From Saprospiraceae bacterium (lineage in GTDB: Bacteria > Bacteroidota > Bacteroidia > Chitinophagales > Saprospiraceae), in NCBI GenBank assembly GCA_020629035.1, contig JAHDEC010000001.1:186001-250000 (forward strand): DNA of 64,000 nucleotides. Reading direction: 5' to 3'. The position numbers and the translations under genes were made by a program. Positions 36,899-46,110 of the stretch are shown here, in pieces. Each line of letters begins with the position of its first letter. The stretch's first letter is position 1. A model generated the notes under the pieces. It ran no database searches and had not been told where the DNA came from. It saw only the letters and a program-made list of their open reading frames with translations.

Positions 36899-37492
36899 TT
36901 GGATAGTAAGCCTGTAAGTAACAAAAAGATTTTAGACCAAATAAGATCAGGTAAGTCTGGGCGAGATGAGGTAATTAAGCAGCTTTATCATGACCAAAGC
37001 CTAAAGAATACCATCATAAGTTTGGTTATTAAAAACGGAGGTAATGAAGAAAATGCTACAACAGTATTTAATTCTACGCTTATCCAGTTTGTTAAAACAG
37101 TGATAAAAAATGAGGATATGAAGATTGATACTTCAATTCGACAATATTTAATCGGGATTTCAAAATACATTTGGTATAAAGCATTATCAGATCGTAAAAA
37201 ACACCGAAGCGAAGAACTTCAAGCATTTCATGATAATGCGGATAGTATCCAACCTGAAGCGCTCGTTATTTTCCAAGAGAAAAAGGAGTTATTATCAGAG
37301 ATACTCGAGCAGTTAGGTCGTAATTGTAAAGAAGTACTTATGCACTGGGCAAATGGTTATAGAATGCATAAGATAGCTGAAATGCTAGGTTACCAAAGTG
37401 AAGGTATGGCCAAGAAGAAAAAGTACAAATGTATGAAGCAACTCTTGGCTTATATCGAAGCTAATCCTAATATTAAAGCTGCTTTAAGATGA
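36899..37492 (+). CDS. ECF-like RNA polymerase sigma factor
   Basis: 197 residues from a TTG start at 36899; no ATG is suitably placed. Region 2-like helices occupy about 45-110 (VFNSTLIQFVKTVIKN, QYLIGISKYIWYKAL) and region 4 about 125-185, with a helix-turn-helix EVLMHWANGYRMHKIAEMLG followed by SEGMAKKKKYKCMKQLL. It is diverged from ordinary ECF factors but has the sigma4 pattern. Its stop overlaps (ATGA) the start of a membrane TPR protein, the usual anti-sigma arrangement. The likely targets are the nearby envelope genes, including the CHAT lipoprotein. Confidence 0.82.
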   Translation: MDSKPVSNKKILDQIRSGKSGRDEVIKQLYHDQSLKNTIISLVIKNGGNEENATTVFNSTLIQFVKTVIKNEDMKIDTSIRQYLIGISKYIWYKALSDRKKHRSEELQAFHDNADSIQPEALVIFQEKKELLSEILEQLGRNCKEVLMHWANGYRMHKIAEMLGYQSEGMAKKKKYKCMKQLLAYIEANPNIKAALR

Positions 37493-38148
37493 TTGATTTT
37501 TTCGAATACATAGAAGATTATCTAGAAAACAATTTGTCAGCAGATAAACGACTGGGTTTTGAGGAAGCACTTAAAGAGGATGCCAGTCTACAAGCAGCAC
37601 TTGATAATTTTCCGACAGCCAAAACGCTAAGTGAGGGATTACTCGAGCTGGATATTCTTGAGACCATTGAAGGCTTTGAAACGGCAGAGGCAGCTGCAGC
37701 GAGAAATATAAGCGATGATAAAACTGCTCCAAAAGTTAAACGATTAAATACTAGAAAGTGGGCGATGGCTGCAAGCTTTGTTGGTCTAATAGGTGTAGGA
37801 TACTGGGGACTAAGAAACGCACAAACAAAGCAGTTTGACAAGATATGGGAGACACAATATGAGCGGCCGTATGATACAACTACCACTAAATCCATCGACT
37901 TAAGTACTACTGATGATTTCGCTGCAGGTAAGTATTATTTTTCTCTCAATGATTTTGATAAAGCGGAACAATTTCTTGATAAAGTACTTGCAGAAAATCA
38001 AGATAGTGACACCACCAGTAAAGCTCAATACTGGTTAGGCCATGTACATATGAATCGACAAGAATGGGATTTAGCCATTAAATCCTTGAAGCAAAGTCGG
38101 GAGGAAAAAGCAGTTTCCAGTATTGAATTGATAGAAAAAATAAAGTAA
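37489..38148 (+). CDS. Membrane anti-sigma-like protein with TPR tail
   Basis: 219 residues. The N-terminal about 60 residues are acidic and helical (FFEYIEDYLENNLSADKRLG), like cytoplasmic anti-sigma domains. One transmembrane helix lies at about 91-107 (WAMAASFVGLIGVGYWGL). The outside part holds TPR-like helices (AAGKYYFSLNDFDKAEQFLD; AQYWLGHVHMNRQEWDLAIK). The start codon overlaps the sigma factor stop. The arrangement (cytoplasmic binding domain, one membrane span, periplasmic TPR sensor) suggests it holds the sigma factor inactive until a periplasmic signal. This is inferred from architecture. Confidence 0.75.
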   Translation: MIDFFEYIEDYLENNLSADKRLGFEEALKEDASLQAALDNFPTAKTLSEGLLELDILETIEGFETAEAAAARNISDDKTAPKVKRLNTRKWAMAASFVGLIGVGYWGLRNAQTKQFDKIWETQYERPYDTTTTKSIDLSTTDDFAAGKYYFSLNDFDKAEQFLDKVLAENQDSDTTSKAQYWLGHVHMNRQEWDLAIKSLKQSREEKAVSSIELIEKIK

Positions 38149-38162
38149 TAGGCCCTTTAAAA

Positions 38163-39440
38163 TCAAATGGCCTTATAAGCATCAATTAAATTTTCCAAAT
38201 CGCTTTTGTCTGTAAATGGATCTCCGGGAACTGTTACGCCTTCTTTAGATAATTCTACTTTAATATATTCGATAATGTTGTGTCTTCTTAAGTCAATTCT
38301 AGCATCAAATTGTTGTTTTATATATTCGTTTCTAGAAAGGTTGAGGCTAGCTTTTTTATTCAAAAAACGATCATAGTATGCTGAGTAGTAGCTTTCAATC
38401 GCGGTCGAATCTTGCCCTCTCAGTGGTACTATTTGTTTGTTTTGATAATCTATAAATGGAGCTATATTGTCTTTTTCGCAAAAGAATTTTGAATGATCTA
38501 CATGGATCATATCTATCACGGGGCAAGGAGGAAGCTGGTCATTGCAATCTAATTGTATTCTTGGAATTTTGTAATCACTCTGATAGTTGTTAATATCTAT
38601 GTCTGAAGAAAATCCATTAATTTCAATTACCTCACTCATGTTTAAGACATAGCCACAAGCAACTAACTGTGGGCAGAGCATATGATACACTGATTTGTAG
38701 GTATTGCTTACTGGGTCAAAAACAGAATACAAAGCATCATTTTCAGTTGGAATAAATTCATGAATAAATTCATGAACAAAAACCTGTTCAATATTGAGTA
38801 ATGATAAAGTCTTAAAAACTAAGACATGTTGTTCATCCATTCCTGTGGCTTCATAGTCTAAATAATCAGCGATGCTGGTTCCAAGAAAATCACTTGATGG
38901 ATTATAGAAGATATGATGGTTAACATTTGTATTGAGCATATTTTGTGATAACATATAACTCACGATTTCATCATCACTATTTAAGTACTCATTCGCAAGT
39001 ATATCAGAAGGTTGTTCATAGGAAGCACTAGATACCACTTGAATGTTATGGCCAATAAAATGTCGATTTAGAAATGCATTTACCTTAGTTTGAAAGTCCG
39101 GCTCCAATTCAGCAAAAGCTGTACTCGGGTAATAAAAAGCAAAATCAACTATTTCATTTTCTGAAATAGAAGCACTTGATTCGTAAGTCATTTTACCTCC
39201 CGAAGGAATTACATAATGAGTATTAAATAGATTAAAATAAGGCCACCAGATATTGTTATTTTGTTGCATGTGTGGCACAATATCATATACATCTGTATCA
39301 TCTAATTGAGTATCAATTAAGAGAAAAGACTCGTCTTCTTGATTTGGCCAAGCATAAGAAATAAAAGCAAATAAGTACAATATTAGTACTGCAATTAAGC
39401 TTATGGTAATATATATGATAAATTGATTAGTCTTAGTCAA
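38163..39440 (-). CDS. Membrane-anchored envelope protein with an HExxH motif
   Basis: 425 residues with an N-terminal membrane anchor (residues 7-29, FIIYITISLIAVLILYLFAF) and a large exported domain. A zincin-like HEFIH lies at 223-227 inside VFVHEFIHEFIPTENDALY, with possible third ligands among the nearby Glu residues. The HEFI HEFI stretch is encoded by a perfect 12-bp tandem repeat (38751-38774), so the motif could be fortuitous. Cysteines in the C-terminal half (CPQLVACGY; CNDQLPPCP) suggest disulfides and an extracytoplasmic location. No family recognised. It overlaps the upstream lipoprotein gene by 8 bp. Confidence 0.6.
   Translation of the reverse strand: MTKTNQFIIYITISLIAVLILYLFAFISYAWPNQEDESFLLIDTQLDDTDVYDIVPHMQQNNNIWWPYFNLFNTHYVIPSGGKMTYESSASISENEIVDFAFYYPSTAFAELEPDFQTKVNAFLNRHFIGHNIQVVSSASYEQPSDILANEYLNSDDEIVSYMLSQNMLNTNVNHHIFYNPSSDFLGTSIADYLDYEATGMDEQHVLVFKTLSLLNIEQVFVHEFIHEFIPTENDALYSVFDPVSNTYKSVYHMLCPQLVACGYVLNMSEVIEINGFSSDIDINNYQSDYKIPRIQLDCNDQLPPCPVIDMIHVDHSKFFCEKDNIAPFIDYQNKQIVPLRGQDSTAIESYYSAYYDRFLNKKASLNLSRNEYIKQQFDARIDLRRHNIIEYIKVELSKEGVTVPGDPFTDKSDLENLIDAYKAI
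38751..38774. repeat. Perfect 12-bp tandem repeat creating an HEFIHEFI sequence
   Basis: AATAAATTCATG occurs twice in direct succession (38751-38762 and 38763-38774). On the minus strand it encodes HEFI twice and so creates the HExxH motif of the 425-residue protein. Confidence 0.9.
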
Positions 39441-40125
39441 ATCTATGTGTGTGAGTATCTCTTAATGAATAAATAATCTGATTATTTACATTTCCGATGA
39501 TATTAGCAAAGTATTGATTATTGTTTATTGCTGGTGTAAACTCTGATAGTGGAATATAAATATCAAATTCTGTTTGATTTGGGTCAGTTGTGTTATACAC
39601 CCTAATTTGAACATATTGAGTTCCATTAGTAGCAGAAATATTTGAGGCACTACCTTGACCAACAACGTGTATTTTTGTGTGTAAAGTTGTGGTCGGATGA
39701 TCTACATGAAGGTCCATACGTAAATTTTCAAGGACACCTGCTGTATTCTGAAATTGAACACTACCGGTTGGTATCTCATTGACAATATTTTTAGCAAATT
39801 GGATTCCATTTTGCTCTTCTATGGTAAAAAAGAAGGGACGATATATCGAATTAGGACCACATTCTTCATGCTTAAAAACCACCCCTTTTAATAGTTTCTG
39901 ATCACCTAGTGATTCATTTACAAAAACACGCATTATTCCAACGCCACTAACACCATTTTCTACAGTTGTTGGCACAGCAACAACTCCTTGAACAAATTCG
40001 TCATTTGTAATTTTCGTAATTTCTTGATTTGTAGCTTGATTTTCATTACAGTAATCTGAGCAAAAGAATTCACAGCTAGTTAATGAGCTCATCATAATTA
40101 GACAAGCTAAAGTAAATTTTTTCAT
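39433..40125 (-). CDS. Unrecognised lipoprotein in the sigma/CHAT region
   Basis: 230 residues from the ATG at 40125; a GTG 10 codons earlier is in frame but would spoil the signal. Lipoprotein signal with LTSC lipobox and a Cys-rich start (SCEFFCSDYCNENQ). The body is beta-rich (GVSGVGIMRVFVNE; TLHTKIHVVGQGSASNIS). No domain recognised. It is translated just before the HExxH protein, overlapping by 8 bp, and is divergent from the CHAT gene with 64 bp between start codons. Confidence 0.6.
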   Translation of the reverse strand: MKKFTLACLIMMSSLTSCEFFCSDYCNENQATNQEITKITNDEFVQGVVAVPTTVENGVSGVGIMRVFVNESLGDQKLLKGVVFKHEECGPNSIYRPFFFTIEEQNGIQFAKNIVNEIPTGSVQFQNTAGVLENLRMDLHVDHPTTTLHTKIHVVGQGSASNISATNGTQYVQIRVYNTTDPNQTEFDIYIPLSEFTPAINNNQYFANIIGNVNNQIIYSLRDTHTHRFD

Positions 40126-40189
40126 AGGAATTGATATTTTTAACAACAAGTACACAATTCTTTAAAAAAGTGACCCTCTAGTTGATCAA

Positions 40190-42847
40190 ATGTTTAAAAA
40201 AAAATACACTACACCTTTAATTAAGGATTTTTTTTTGAAAAAAACAAAATTACTGTTTAATAAATTAAGCAGAAATGAACTAATATTTTGCATAAGCTAC
40301 AAATTGCAATTTTTTATTTTCAGTGTTATTTTGTTAAGTTTCTCTTGCGAAAACAAAAAGCATAAAACCTTTCATAACTACCTGGAAGCATTTTGGTTAA
40401 ATGATGTTTCGCAGCAAATTTCAATTATAAACGAAACCAGCGATTCAACAATCTTAAAGCAATTATTATACTTTAATCGACCCCAAACGCTCGTGAAACA
40501 CGATCTAAATGATGAATTTTTACACGAGAGACTTGAACTTTTAAATAAGTTGGAAACTTCATTCGATTCTTTGACGATTAGTAAGTTAACGGCTTTGAAT
40601 ACTCAAAAAAGTGTCACTTCTTTTCAATCGGAGCTATTGTATAACCAAATACAAATTGCTTTACTAAAGGAAATATCTTATAGCCGTATTCTACCTTTTG
40701 CAAAAGAAAAAGAAAAGCATTTATCGAAAAAGTATATTGACACATCTCAGTTATTGTACAAGTATTTTTTCTATTTAAATGATATAAAAAAAAATAAGCT
40801 TCTGGAAGGACAAAAATTAGGTCAGCTTGCTACTACCAATATGCATTTGTCCCAAATCAATCAATATGAGAATCATGCATTTAAATACTACTTTGAATCA
40901 TTTTTGAGAGCAGATGCTTCAATTTACGCTATTAAAGAATTTGGATTTAATCAATATGAGAATCTCTTGAATTTTCAATTGCAAAAGCTGAAAAAATTAA
41001 AAGGTGTTTCGGATACTCAAATAAAGATTATCGAATCTTACGTGCTTGAAGATCAAGGAAAAAATAAAGAATCCCTTCTTTTGCTAAACGATCAGATTGA
41101 TAAAATTGACAAGGCAAAAGATAAGTATAGGACCTCTTTAAATTTGGGTGTGGCCTACCTAGAAATAAACCCTGATAGTGCATTTCATTATTTTAATAAA
41201 GCACATCTATTGTTTGAAAATTGGCCATGTCATGCTAAAAATATTATTCCATTAGTATATTTAATTCATTCTGCACAAGATAGATCAAGCTTTGTTGATT
41301 ACAGAGAAAAGTTAAAATCCCTGTACAACTGCCCAGATAAGAATGGTTATTATGCAGAATTTATTGGTCTAGACTTTTTAAGGGATCATCCATTTTCTAA
41401 TTACAGTATTGCCGAAAGAATTGATATAAATAACCGACGGAAAACCTTGGCTGAAATGATTTGGACGGGAAAAGAGTCTTTTCATATTCAAGATATTTAT
41501 GCATACATAACTTCAGACTTGTTGCAACTATATCAAGATGACCCAAAGGCAATTGAAAATGATGGATTTACAACCATCATCAACTTATTCCAAGAAACAA
41601 AAATCCAAGAGCTAAAAAGAAAACGCTTCGAGGACCAAAGCTATGTACTTAGCGAAAGCCAAAAACAAACAGAAAATCGTATTAGTGAAATACTTAAAAC
41701 CACTAATGAATTCCTAGATACACTCTATGATGGAGACCCGATGTATATCGAGTTATATAACTTAATGGTTGAGAAACAATCCTGGTCTCAAAACCTTTCA
41801 GCAAGCGATTTAGGCCTAGCACAAAAACCGCTTAACGAACAATCATTAGCTCAACTAAAAAAGCTAAACACGCTTGAGTATTTTGTATTACATGATATCT
41901 ATTGGTACTATTACTTTGATGGCGATAAGCTTCAGCTTGGACAGTTTAATGGGAAGAAGCTAGATTCACTCCTACAAAACTTTAATGAACAACTTATAAC
42001 TTTAAAAAATCCTCAAGCACAAATCAAGGAATTACGAGCACTTATTTTACCTAAGGATTTATCATGCAACAAAAATGTCCTAATCTTAGCAGATGGAAAC
42101 ACCTTTCAAATACCATTTGATCTATTACTTCCTGATAAAAGCATCTTTTATCATTTCGACCTTAACGAATATATTTCGATGGACACGATAAACTTAACGG
42201 AGCCAACTATAGGCTTAATAAGCTACACAGATAAACAAACGCAAAACTCAACTCAGTTAAAGGAATATCCAGAACTACCTCTTGGATGGCAAGAAACACA
42301 AACGATCGGAAGTTATTTTCCTCCAAATAAAATTCAATCAATAGCTGGTTACCAGCTAAATAAACACTCATTTGAATCTGCTCTAGATATGGACATTGCA
42401 CATATATCAAGCCATGCTTCCATGAACATGAACAACCGGCTTGATAATTATATCCTTGTGCGCAATGCCGAAGGCAAATCGGATAAATTATATAGCTATG
42501 AGATTGAGAATCTACCCCAAGCGCCTCAAGTGGTAACCCTATCGGCATGCGAAACAGGGACTGGCGCACACCGAAATGGAGCTGGCACATACTCGATAAG
42601 CCGTGCTTTTTTGCATGCAGGATCATCATCCATCATAAAATCCTTATGGAAAGTTAATGAAAAAGCAACCTCTGTATTTATGCCCGCGCTTTACAAACAT
42701 TGGCAGCAAGGATTATCATTAGGTGAAGCGCTTAACCAAGCAAAAGAAGAGGTTCGCCAAATGGAAGCATTCAAACACCCATATTTTTGGGCAGGATTCA
42801 TACTGGAAGGAAACCCTAATATTTATTTAGAAAGGGATTCGCAATAA
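40190..42847 (+). CDS. TPR-CHAT protease-like lipoprotein
   Basis: 885 residues. A Lys-rich N-terminal extension of about 35 residues precedes a hydrophobic segment ending in a lipobox (LSFSC, Cys53), so it is probably an envelope lipoprotein; a TTG at codon 16 could be the true start. Residues about 60-560 are helical TPR-like repeats (SLNLGVAYLEINPDSAFHYF). The C-terminal about 300 residues are a CHAT domain: catalytic His742 in HISSHASMNM and Cys787 in TLSACETGTGAHRNGAG, then SIIKSLWKVNEKAT and FKHPYFWAGFILEGNP. CHAT proteases are caspase/separase relatives (for example craspase). The context with sigma and anti-sigma genes suggests regulated envelope proteolysis. Confidence 0.87.
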   Translation: MFKKKYTTPLIKDFFLKKTKLLFNKLSRNELIFCISYKLQFFIFSVILLSFSCENKKHKTFHNYLEAFWLNDVSQQISIINETSDSTILKQLLYFNRPQTLVKHDLNDEFLHERLELLNKLETSFDSLTISKLTALNTQKSVTSFQSELLYNQIQIALLKEISYSRILPFAKEKEKHLSKKYIDTSQLLYKYFFYLNDIKKNKLLEGQKLGQLATTNMHLSQINQYENHAFKYYFESFLRADASIYAIKEFGFNQYENLLNFQLQKLKKLKGVSDTQIKIIESYVLEDQGKNKESLLLLNDQIDKIDKAKDKYRTSLNLGVAYLEINPDSAFHYFNKAHLLFENWPCHAKNIIPLVYLIHSAQDRSSFVDYREKLKSLYNCPDKNGYYAEFIGLDFLRDHPFSNYSIAERIDINNRRKTLAEMIWTGKESFHIQDIYAYITSDLLQLYQDDPKAIENDGFTTIINLFQETKIQELKRKRFEDQSYVLSESQKQTENRISEILKTTNEFLDTLYDGDPMYIELYNLMVEKQSWSQNLSASDLGLAQKPLNEQSLAQLKKLNTLEYFVLHDIYWYYYFDGDKLQLGQFNGKKLDSLLQNFNEQLITLKNPQAQIKELRALILPKDLSCNKNVLILADGNTFQIPFDLLLPDKSIFYHFDLNEYISMDTINLTEPTIGLISYTDKQTQNSTQLKEYPELPLGWQETQTIGSYFPPNKIQSIAGYQLNKHSFESALDMDIAHISSHASMNMNNRLDNYILVRNAEGKSDKLYSYEIENLPQAPQVVTLSACETGTGAHRNGAGTYSISRAFLHAGSSSIIKSLWKVNEKATSVFMPALYKHWQQGLSLGEALNQAKEEVRQMEAFKHPYFWAGFILEGNPNIYLERDSQ

Positions 42848-42890
42848 TTTGACCTAATAGTGATTATCTTGAAATTAGAAAGGCAATTTT

Positions 42891-43670
42891 ATGGCAGACT
42901 TTGATGCACTTGCATCTATATATGATTCAGATTTCACACACAGCATCATAGGTAAAAGACAACGGAAAGTCGTTTGGAATTATCTGAAAAAACAAGTAGG
43001 AGAACATCTAGATATACTCGAACTTAATGGTGGCACTGGCGAGGATGCTATATTTTTAGCTAAGCAAGGCCACAAAGTCCTAACTACAGACCGTTCTACT
43101 GAAATGCTAAAAGCAAGTTGTCAAAAGTTTAAAAATATTGAAACAAAATACCCAATTCGTTTAAAACAACTAGACCTAAACCAAGCTTCACTTCATGACC
43201 AAACTGCCAAATTTAATCTTGTATTTTCAAATTTTGGTGGCCTGAATTGTATAGATAAAACAGCATTGAACCAACTAAAAAACTTTATAGATAGCCGATT
43301 AAAAGCAAATGGTTCGGCTATCCTAATTATCATGCCTAAGGACACTTTATTAGAGAAGCTCTATAGACGATGGACTGGTCAGCATGGGCTTATCTTAGCA
43401 AGACAAAACGAAGAAGGAACTGAGGTCTCTGTGGCGGGAGATTTAGTCCGCACATACTTTTACAATCCGAACGAAATTCAAAAAATATTTACTGGATATA
43501 CGCTTAAGCATAGCTTTATCACAGGCTTAATACCATCGTACCTCGAAGGGAAAATACAGAAATATAAAACCCTATTTTATCCCATATTTCTGCTAGAATC
43601 GGTACTCATTAAAACCAAGAGATTTAGTCATTGGGGTGATCATTTCTTAATTCATTTACAAAAAGATTAA
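42891..43670 (+). CDS. Class I SAM-dependent methyltransferase
   Basis: 259 residues, cytosolic. SAM-binding motif I ILELNGGTGEDAIFLAKQGH near 46-65 (the usual GxGxG appears as NGGTGED), motif II TTDRSTEML near 70 and FNLVFSNFGGLNCID near 110. The C-terminal region has YRRWTGQHG and a basic end. Small-molecule or lipid/sugar O- or C-methylation is likely. It lies between the CHAT gene and the second radical SAM gene and reads in the direction of the glycosyltransferases, so it probably belongs to that pathway. Confidence 0.82.
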   Translation: MADFDALASIYDSDFTHSIIGKRQRKVVWNYLKKQVGEHLDILELNGGTGEDAIFLAKQGHKVLTTDRSTEMLKASCQKFKNIETKYPIRLKQLDLNQASLHDQTAKFNLVFSNFGGLNCIDKTALNQLKNFIDSRLKANGSAILIIMPKDTLLEKLYRRWTGQHGLILARQNEEGTEVSVAGDLVRTYFYNPNEIQKIFTGYTLKHSFITGLIPSYLEGKIQKYKTLFYPIFLLESVLIKTKRFSHWGDHFLIHLQKD

Positions 43671-43707
43671 TGCTTCGCTTATCTTAGTCGTAATTAAAAA
43701 TGGCTGA

Positions 43708-45090
43708 TTGAAAGTAGTATTTACACATGGGTATTTTATTCAGGAAGACGAGAAGGAACAAGCCATCATGCGGCCCTATCCACCACTAGGTATTTTGTAC
43801 TTGTCAGCCTGGTTAGAAAAGCATGGGAAAGTCAACTCAGTTTTTGACACTACTTTTTCTAGAAAACAGCTGATTAAAGATTACCTACTCGAAGATAAGC
43901 CTGACATCTTAGCCATTTATACGAATCTAATGACCAAACTAAATGTCATTGAGATTATGCAATTTGTCAAGAAACAACTTCCCAAAACTACGGTGGTGAT
44001 CGGTGGACCGGATGTGAGACATAACATCGAAGATTACTTAAATGCTGGAGCTCAAATCGCAGTGATTGGCGAGGGTGAACAAACCATGCTAGACATTGTA
44101 AACACTGTCGAAAGTGGCAATACTTCGGAGTTTGGTCACATACCAGGAATTGCCTACTTTTCGGGGACAACATTGGTCAAAACCCAAGAAAGAAGCAAGA
44201 TAAAATCGGTAGATGATCTTCCTATTCCGAATAGAAAAATGATTGACATCCAAGCTTATTTAGATACTTGGAAAAAACATCACGGCCAAAGTGCCATGAC
44301 GGTCAGTACCCAAAGAGGCTGTCCTTATACCTGTAAGTGGTGCAGCACTGCCGTGTACGGACAAAGTTATCGGCGACGCAGTGCAGCATTAGTAGCCCAA
44401 GAATTAAAGTATTTAAAAGAGACCTATAATCCCGATACGGTCTGGTTTGTAGATGATGTATTTACCGTTAGTCATAAGTGGTTAGCTGCTTTTGCAGATG
44501 AGGTGAATAAGCAAGATGCTATCATTCCTTTTGAATGCATCACTCGAGCTGATCGGATGAATGAGGATGTGATTCAGACCCTAAAAAGAGCTGGGGCCTT
44601 TAGGATTTGGATTGGCGCTGAGAGTGGTTCGCAAAAGGTGATCGATTTAATGGATCGAAGGGTGGATGTAAATCAGGTGAGAAAAATGATTCAGCGTACT
44701 CGGGCAAATGAAATGGAAGCTGGAACGTTTATCATGCTCGGATATCCTGGGGAAACCCAAGAAGATATTAAGGAAACTGTTCGTCATTTAAAGGAGTCTA
44801 ATCCTAATTATTTTACGATAACGGTAGCCTATCCGATTAAAGGAACATCCTTGTACCAAGAAGTAGAAGCTAAACAAACCAAAGCGCTAAATTGGATGGA
44901 AACTACTGATCGGGATCGAGATTTTGAGCGCCATTATTCTAGAAAATATTATGATTATGCAGTACGATGGGTCGAAAACTCGGTGCGTGCTTTTCAGAAG
45001 AAATCAGAGAAAGGGATACTTTCTGCAAGCTTCCTAAAACATAAAACAAAAGCCTGGTTAATGTATTTATCCATGCAATTTTCTAAGTAA
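43708..45090 (+). CDS. B12-binding-domain radical SAM enzyme (copy 2)
   Basis: 460 residues from a TTG at 43708; the nearest upstream ATG (43700) runs into a stop after three codons. N-terminal B12-binding-like domain (RPYPPLGILYLSAWLEKHG; VIGEGEQTMLDIV). Radical SAM core with Cys205, Cys209 and Cys212 in STQRGCPYTCKWCS, then WIGAESGSQKVIDLMDRR and ITVAYPIKGTSLY. Paralogue of the enzyme at 35360-36823: same domain order and many shared segments, but a different tail. It sits 3 bp before a glycosyltransferase gene, so it probably modifies a glycan or lipid precursor. Confidence 0.88.
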   Translation: MKVVFTHGYFIQEDEKEQAIMRPYPPLGILYLSAWLEKHGKVNSVFDTTFSRKQLIKDYLLEDKPDILAIYTNLMTKLNVIEIMQFVKKQLPKTTVVIGGPDVRHNIEDYLNAGAQIAVIGEGEQTMLDIVNTVESGNTSEFGHIPGIAYFSGTTLVKTQERSKIKSVDDLPIPNRKMIDIQAYLDTWKKHHGQSAMTVSTQRGCPYTCKWCSTAVYGQSYRRRSAALVAQELKYLKETYNPDTVWFVDDVFTVSHKWLAAFADEVNKQDAIIPFECITRADRMNEDVIQTLKRAGAFRIWIGAESGSQKVIDLMDRRVDVNQVRKMIQRTRANEMEAGTFIMLGYPGETQEDIKETVRHLKESNPNYFTITVAYPIKGTSLYQEVEAKQTKALNWMETTDRDRDFERHYSRKYYDYAVRWVENSVRAFQKKSEKGILSASFLKHKTKAWLMYLSMQFSK

Positions 45091-45093
45091 GCG

Positions 45094-46110
45094 ATGAGTG
45101 CAGTCTCTGTCATCATACCTACTAAACATCGAGTAAAGGACTTGGCAAACACCTTAATTGCTTTAAGCTCACAAGCTGAATTCATTAGCGAACTCTTGAT
45201 TATTGATGCCAGTGATATGTTGTTTAATCTAGATGATATTCCTAAAGTTTTAAGGGGAAAAACCAGGATAATACCCAGTGAAGGCTCAGTCTGTATTCAA
45301 CGAAATATAGGTATTAAGCAAGCGAGCAGTGATTTGGTTTTTTTATGTGATGATGATATAGAAATACAGCAAGATTACCTAAGAATACTCATTGATTACC
45401 TTAATACTAATCCGACCGTGGATGTGGTAAGTGGAAAAGTGTTAGAGAAAAACAATGGAGGCAAATGGGAATATCTATATCCACCACCAAGTCTATTAGC
45501 CTTGATTTGGCATTGGATTTTTGGTTTGAGCTTTTGGTTTGATGCTGATCTAGACAGGTCAAATAAAAAGGGTCTACATCGCTGGTTATTGGGCAAGATA
45601 GCTAAAAATAAAAATGGAATATCGCCTGCTGGTTGGCCTAGAAATGTTTCTTTGACTAAACCTGTTAATGTCTGTAAAATCTATGGATTAGGCGCAAGTG
45701 TCTCTAGAAAAAACTGGTTGTGCAAAAGACCTTTTGATGAGGTGCTAGATCCGAGTGGAATTGGAGATAATTATGGACTTATGGTCATAGATGAGAGCTA
45801 TATACACGTGCTTTCATCAGCTTCGGTACATCATCATAAATCACCTACCAATCGTATACAAAAACAGAGTTCTTTTTATAGAAGGTGTTTGGCCTTGCAT
45901 TATTTTATGCACCAGTCTCCCAAATTTGGCAGCCTTAATTATGGGCTTTTTCTTTGGTCAATGTTGGGCAACGTCTTGTACTTCTTTATACGATCAGACA
46001 AAGCTATGCGTAAGGCTTCATTCAAGGTTTTAAAAGAATGCTTTCTTGGGAAGAACCCTTATCTTTTAGCGAGTAAAAATCATTTAAAGCGCATAATGCC
46101 TGTTGTTTAA
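45094..46110 (+). CDS. GT2-family glycosyltransferase
   Basis: 338 residues. GT-A fold: VSVIIPTKHRVKDLANTLIA at the N-terminus (nucleotide-sugar binding), the metal-binding DDD of VFLCDDDIEIQQDY near 90, and a conserved DPSGIGDNYGLMVIDESY segment near 207 before the acceptor site. A hydrophobic stretch near residue 136 (LIWHWIFGLSFWF) suggests membrane association. Donor and acceptor unknown. It overlaps the following GT4 gene by one base (TAATG) and follows the radical SAM gene by 3 bp. Confidence 0.88.
   Translation: MSAVSVIIPTKHRVKDLANTLIALSSQAEFISELLIIDASDMLFNLDDIPKVLRGKTRIIPSEGSVCIQRNIGIKQASSDLVFLCDDDIEIQQDYLRILIDYLNTNPTVDVVSGKVLEKNNGGKWEYLYPPPSLLALIWHWIFGLSFWFDADLDRSNKKGLHRWLLGKIAKNKNGISPAGWPRNVSLTKPVNVCKIYGLGASVSRKNWLCKRPFDEVLDPSGIGDNYGLMVIDESYIHVLSSASVHHHKSPTNRIQKQSSFYRRCLALHYFMHQSPKFGSLNYGLFLWSMLGNVLYFFIRSDKAMRKASFKVLKECFLGKNPYLLASKNHLKRIMPVV

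Noticed and set aside
38149-38176. Possible terminator hairpin using AGGCC / GGCCT between the anti-sigma-like gene and the convergent HExxH gene
   Set aside because: Only about 5 paired bases with a long loop and no T-run; too weak to call.
35300-43708. Cobalamin riboswitch for the B12-dependent radical SAM genes
   Set aside because: Leaders are too short (the first gene overlaps its neighbour; the second has a 37-bp spacer) to hold the roughly 200-nt aptamer.
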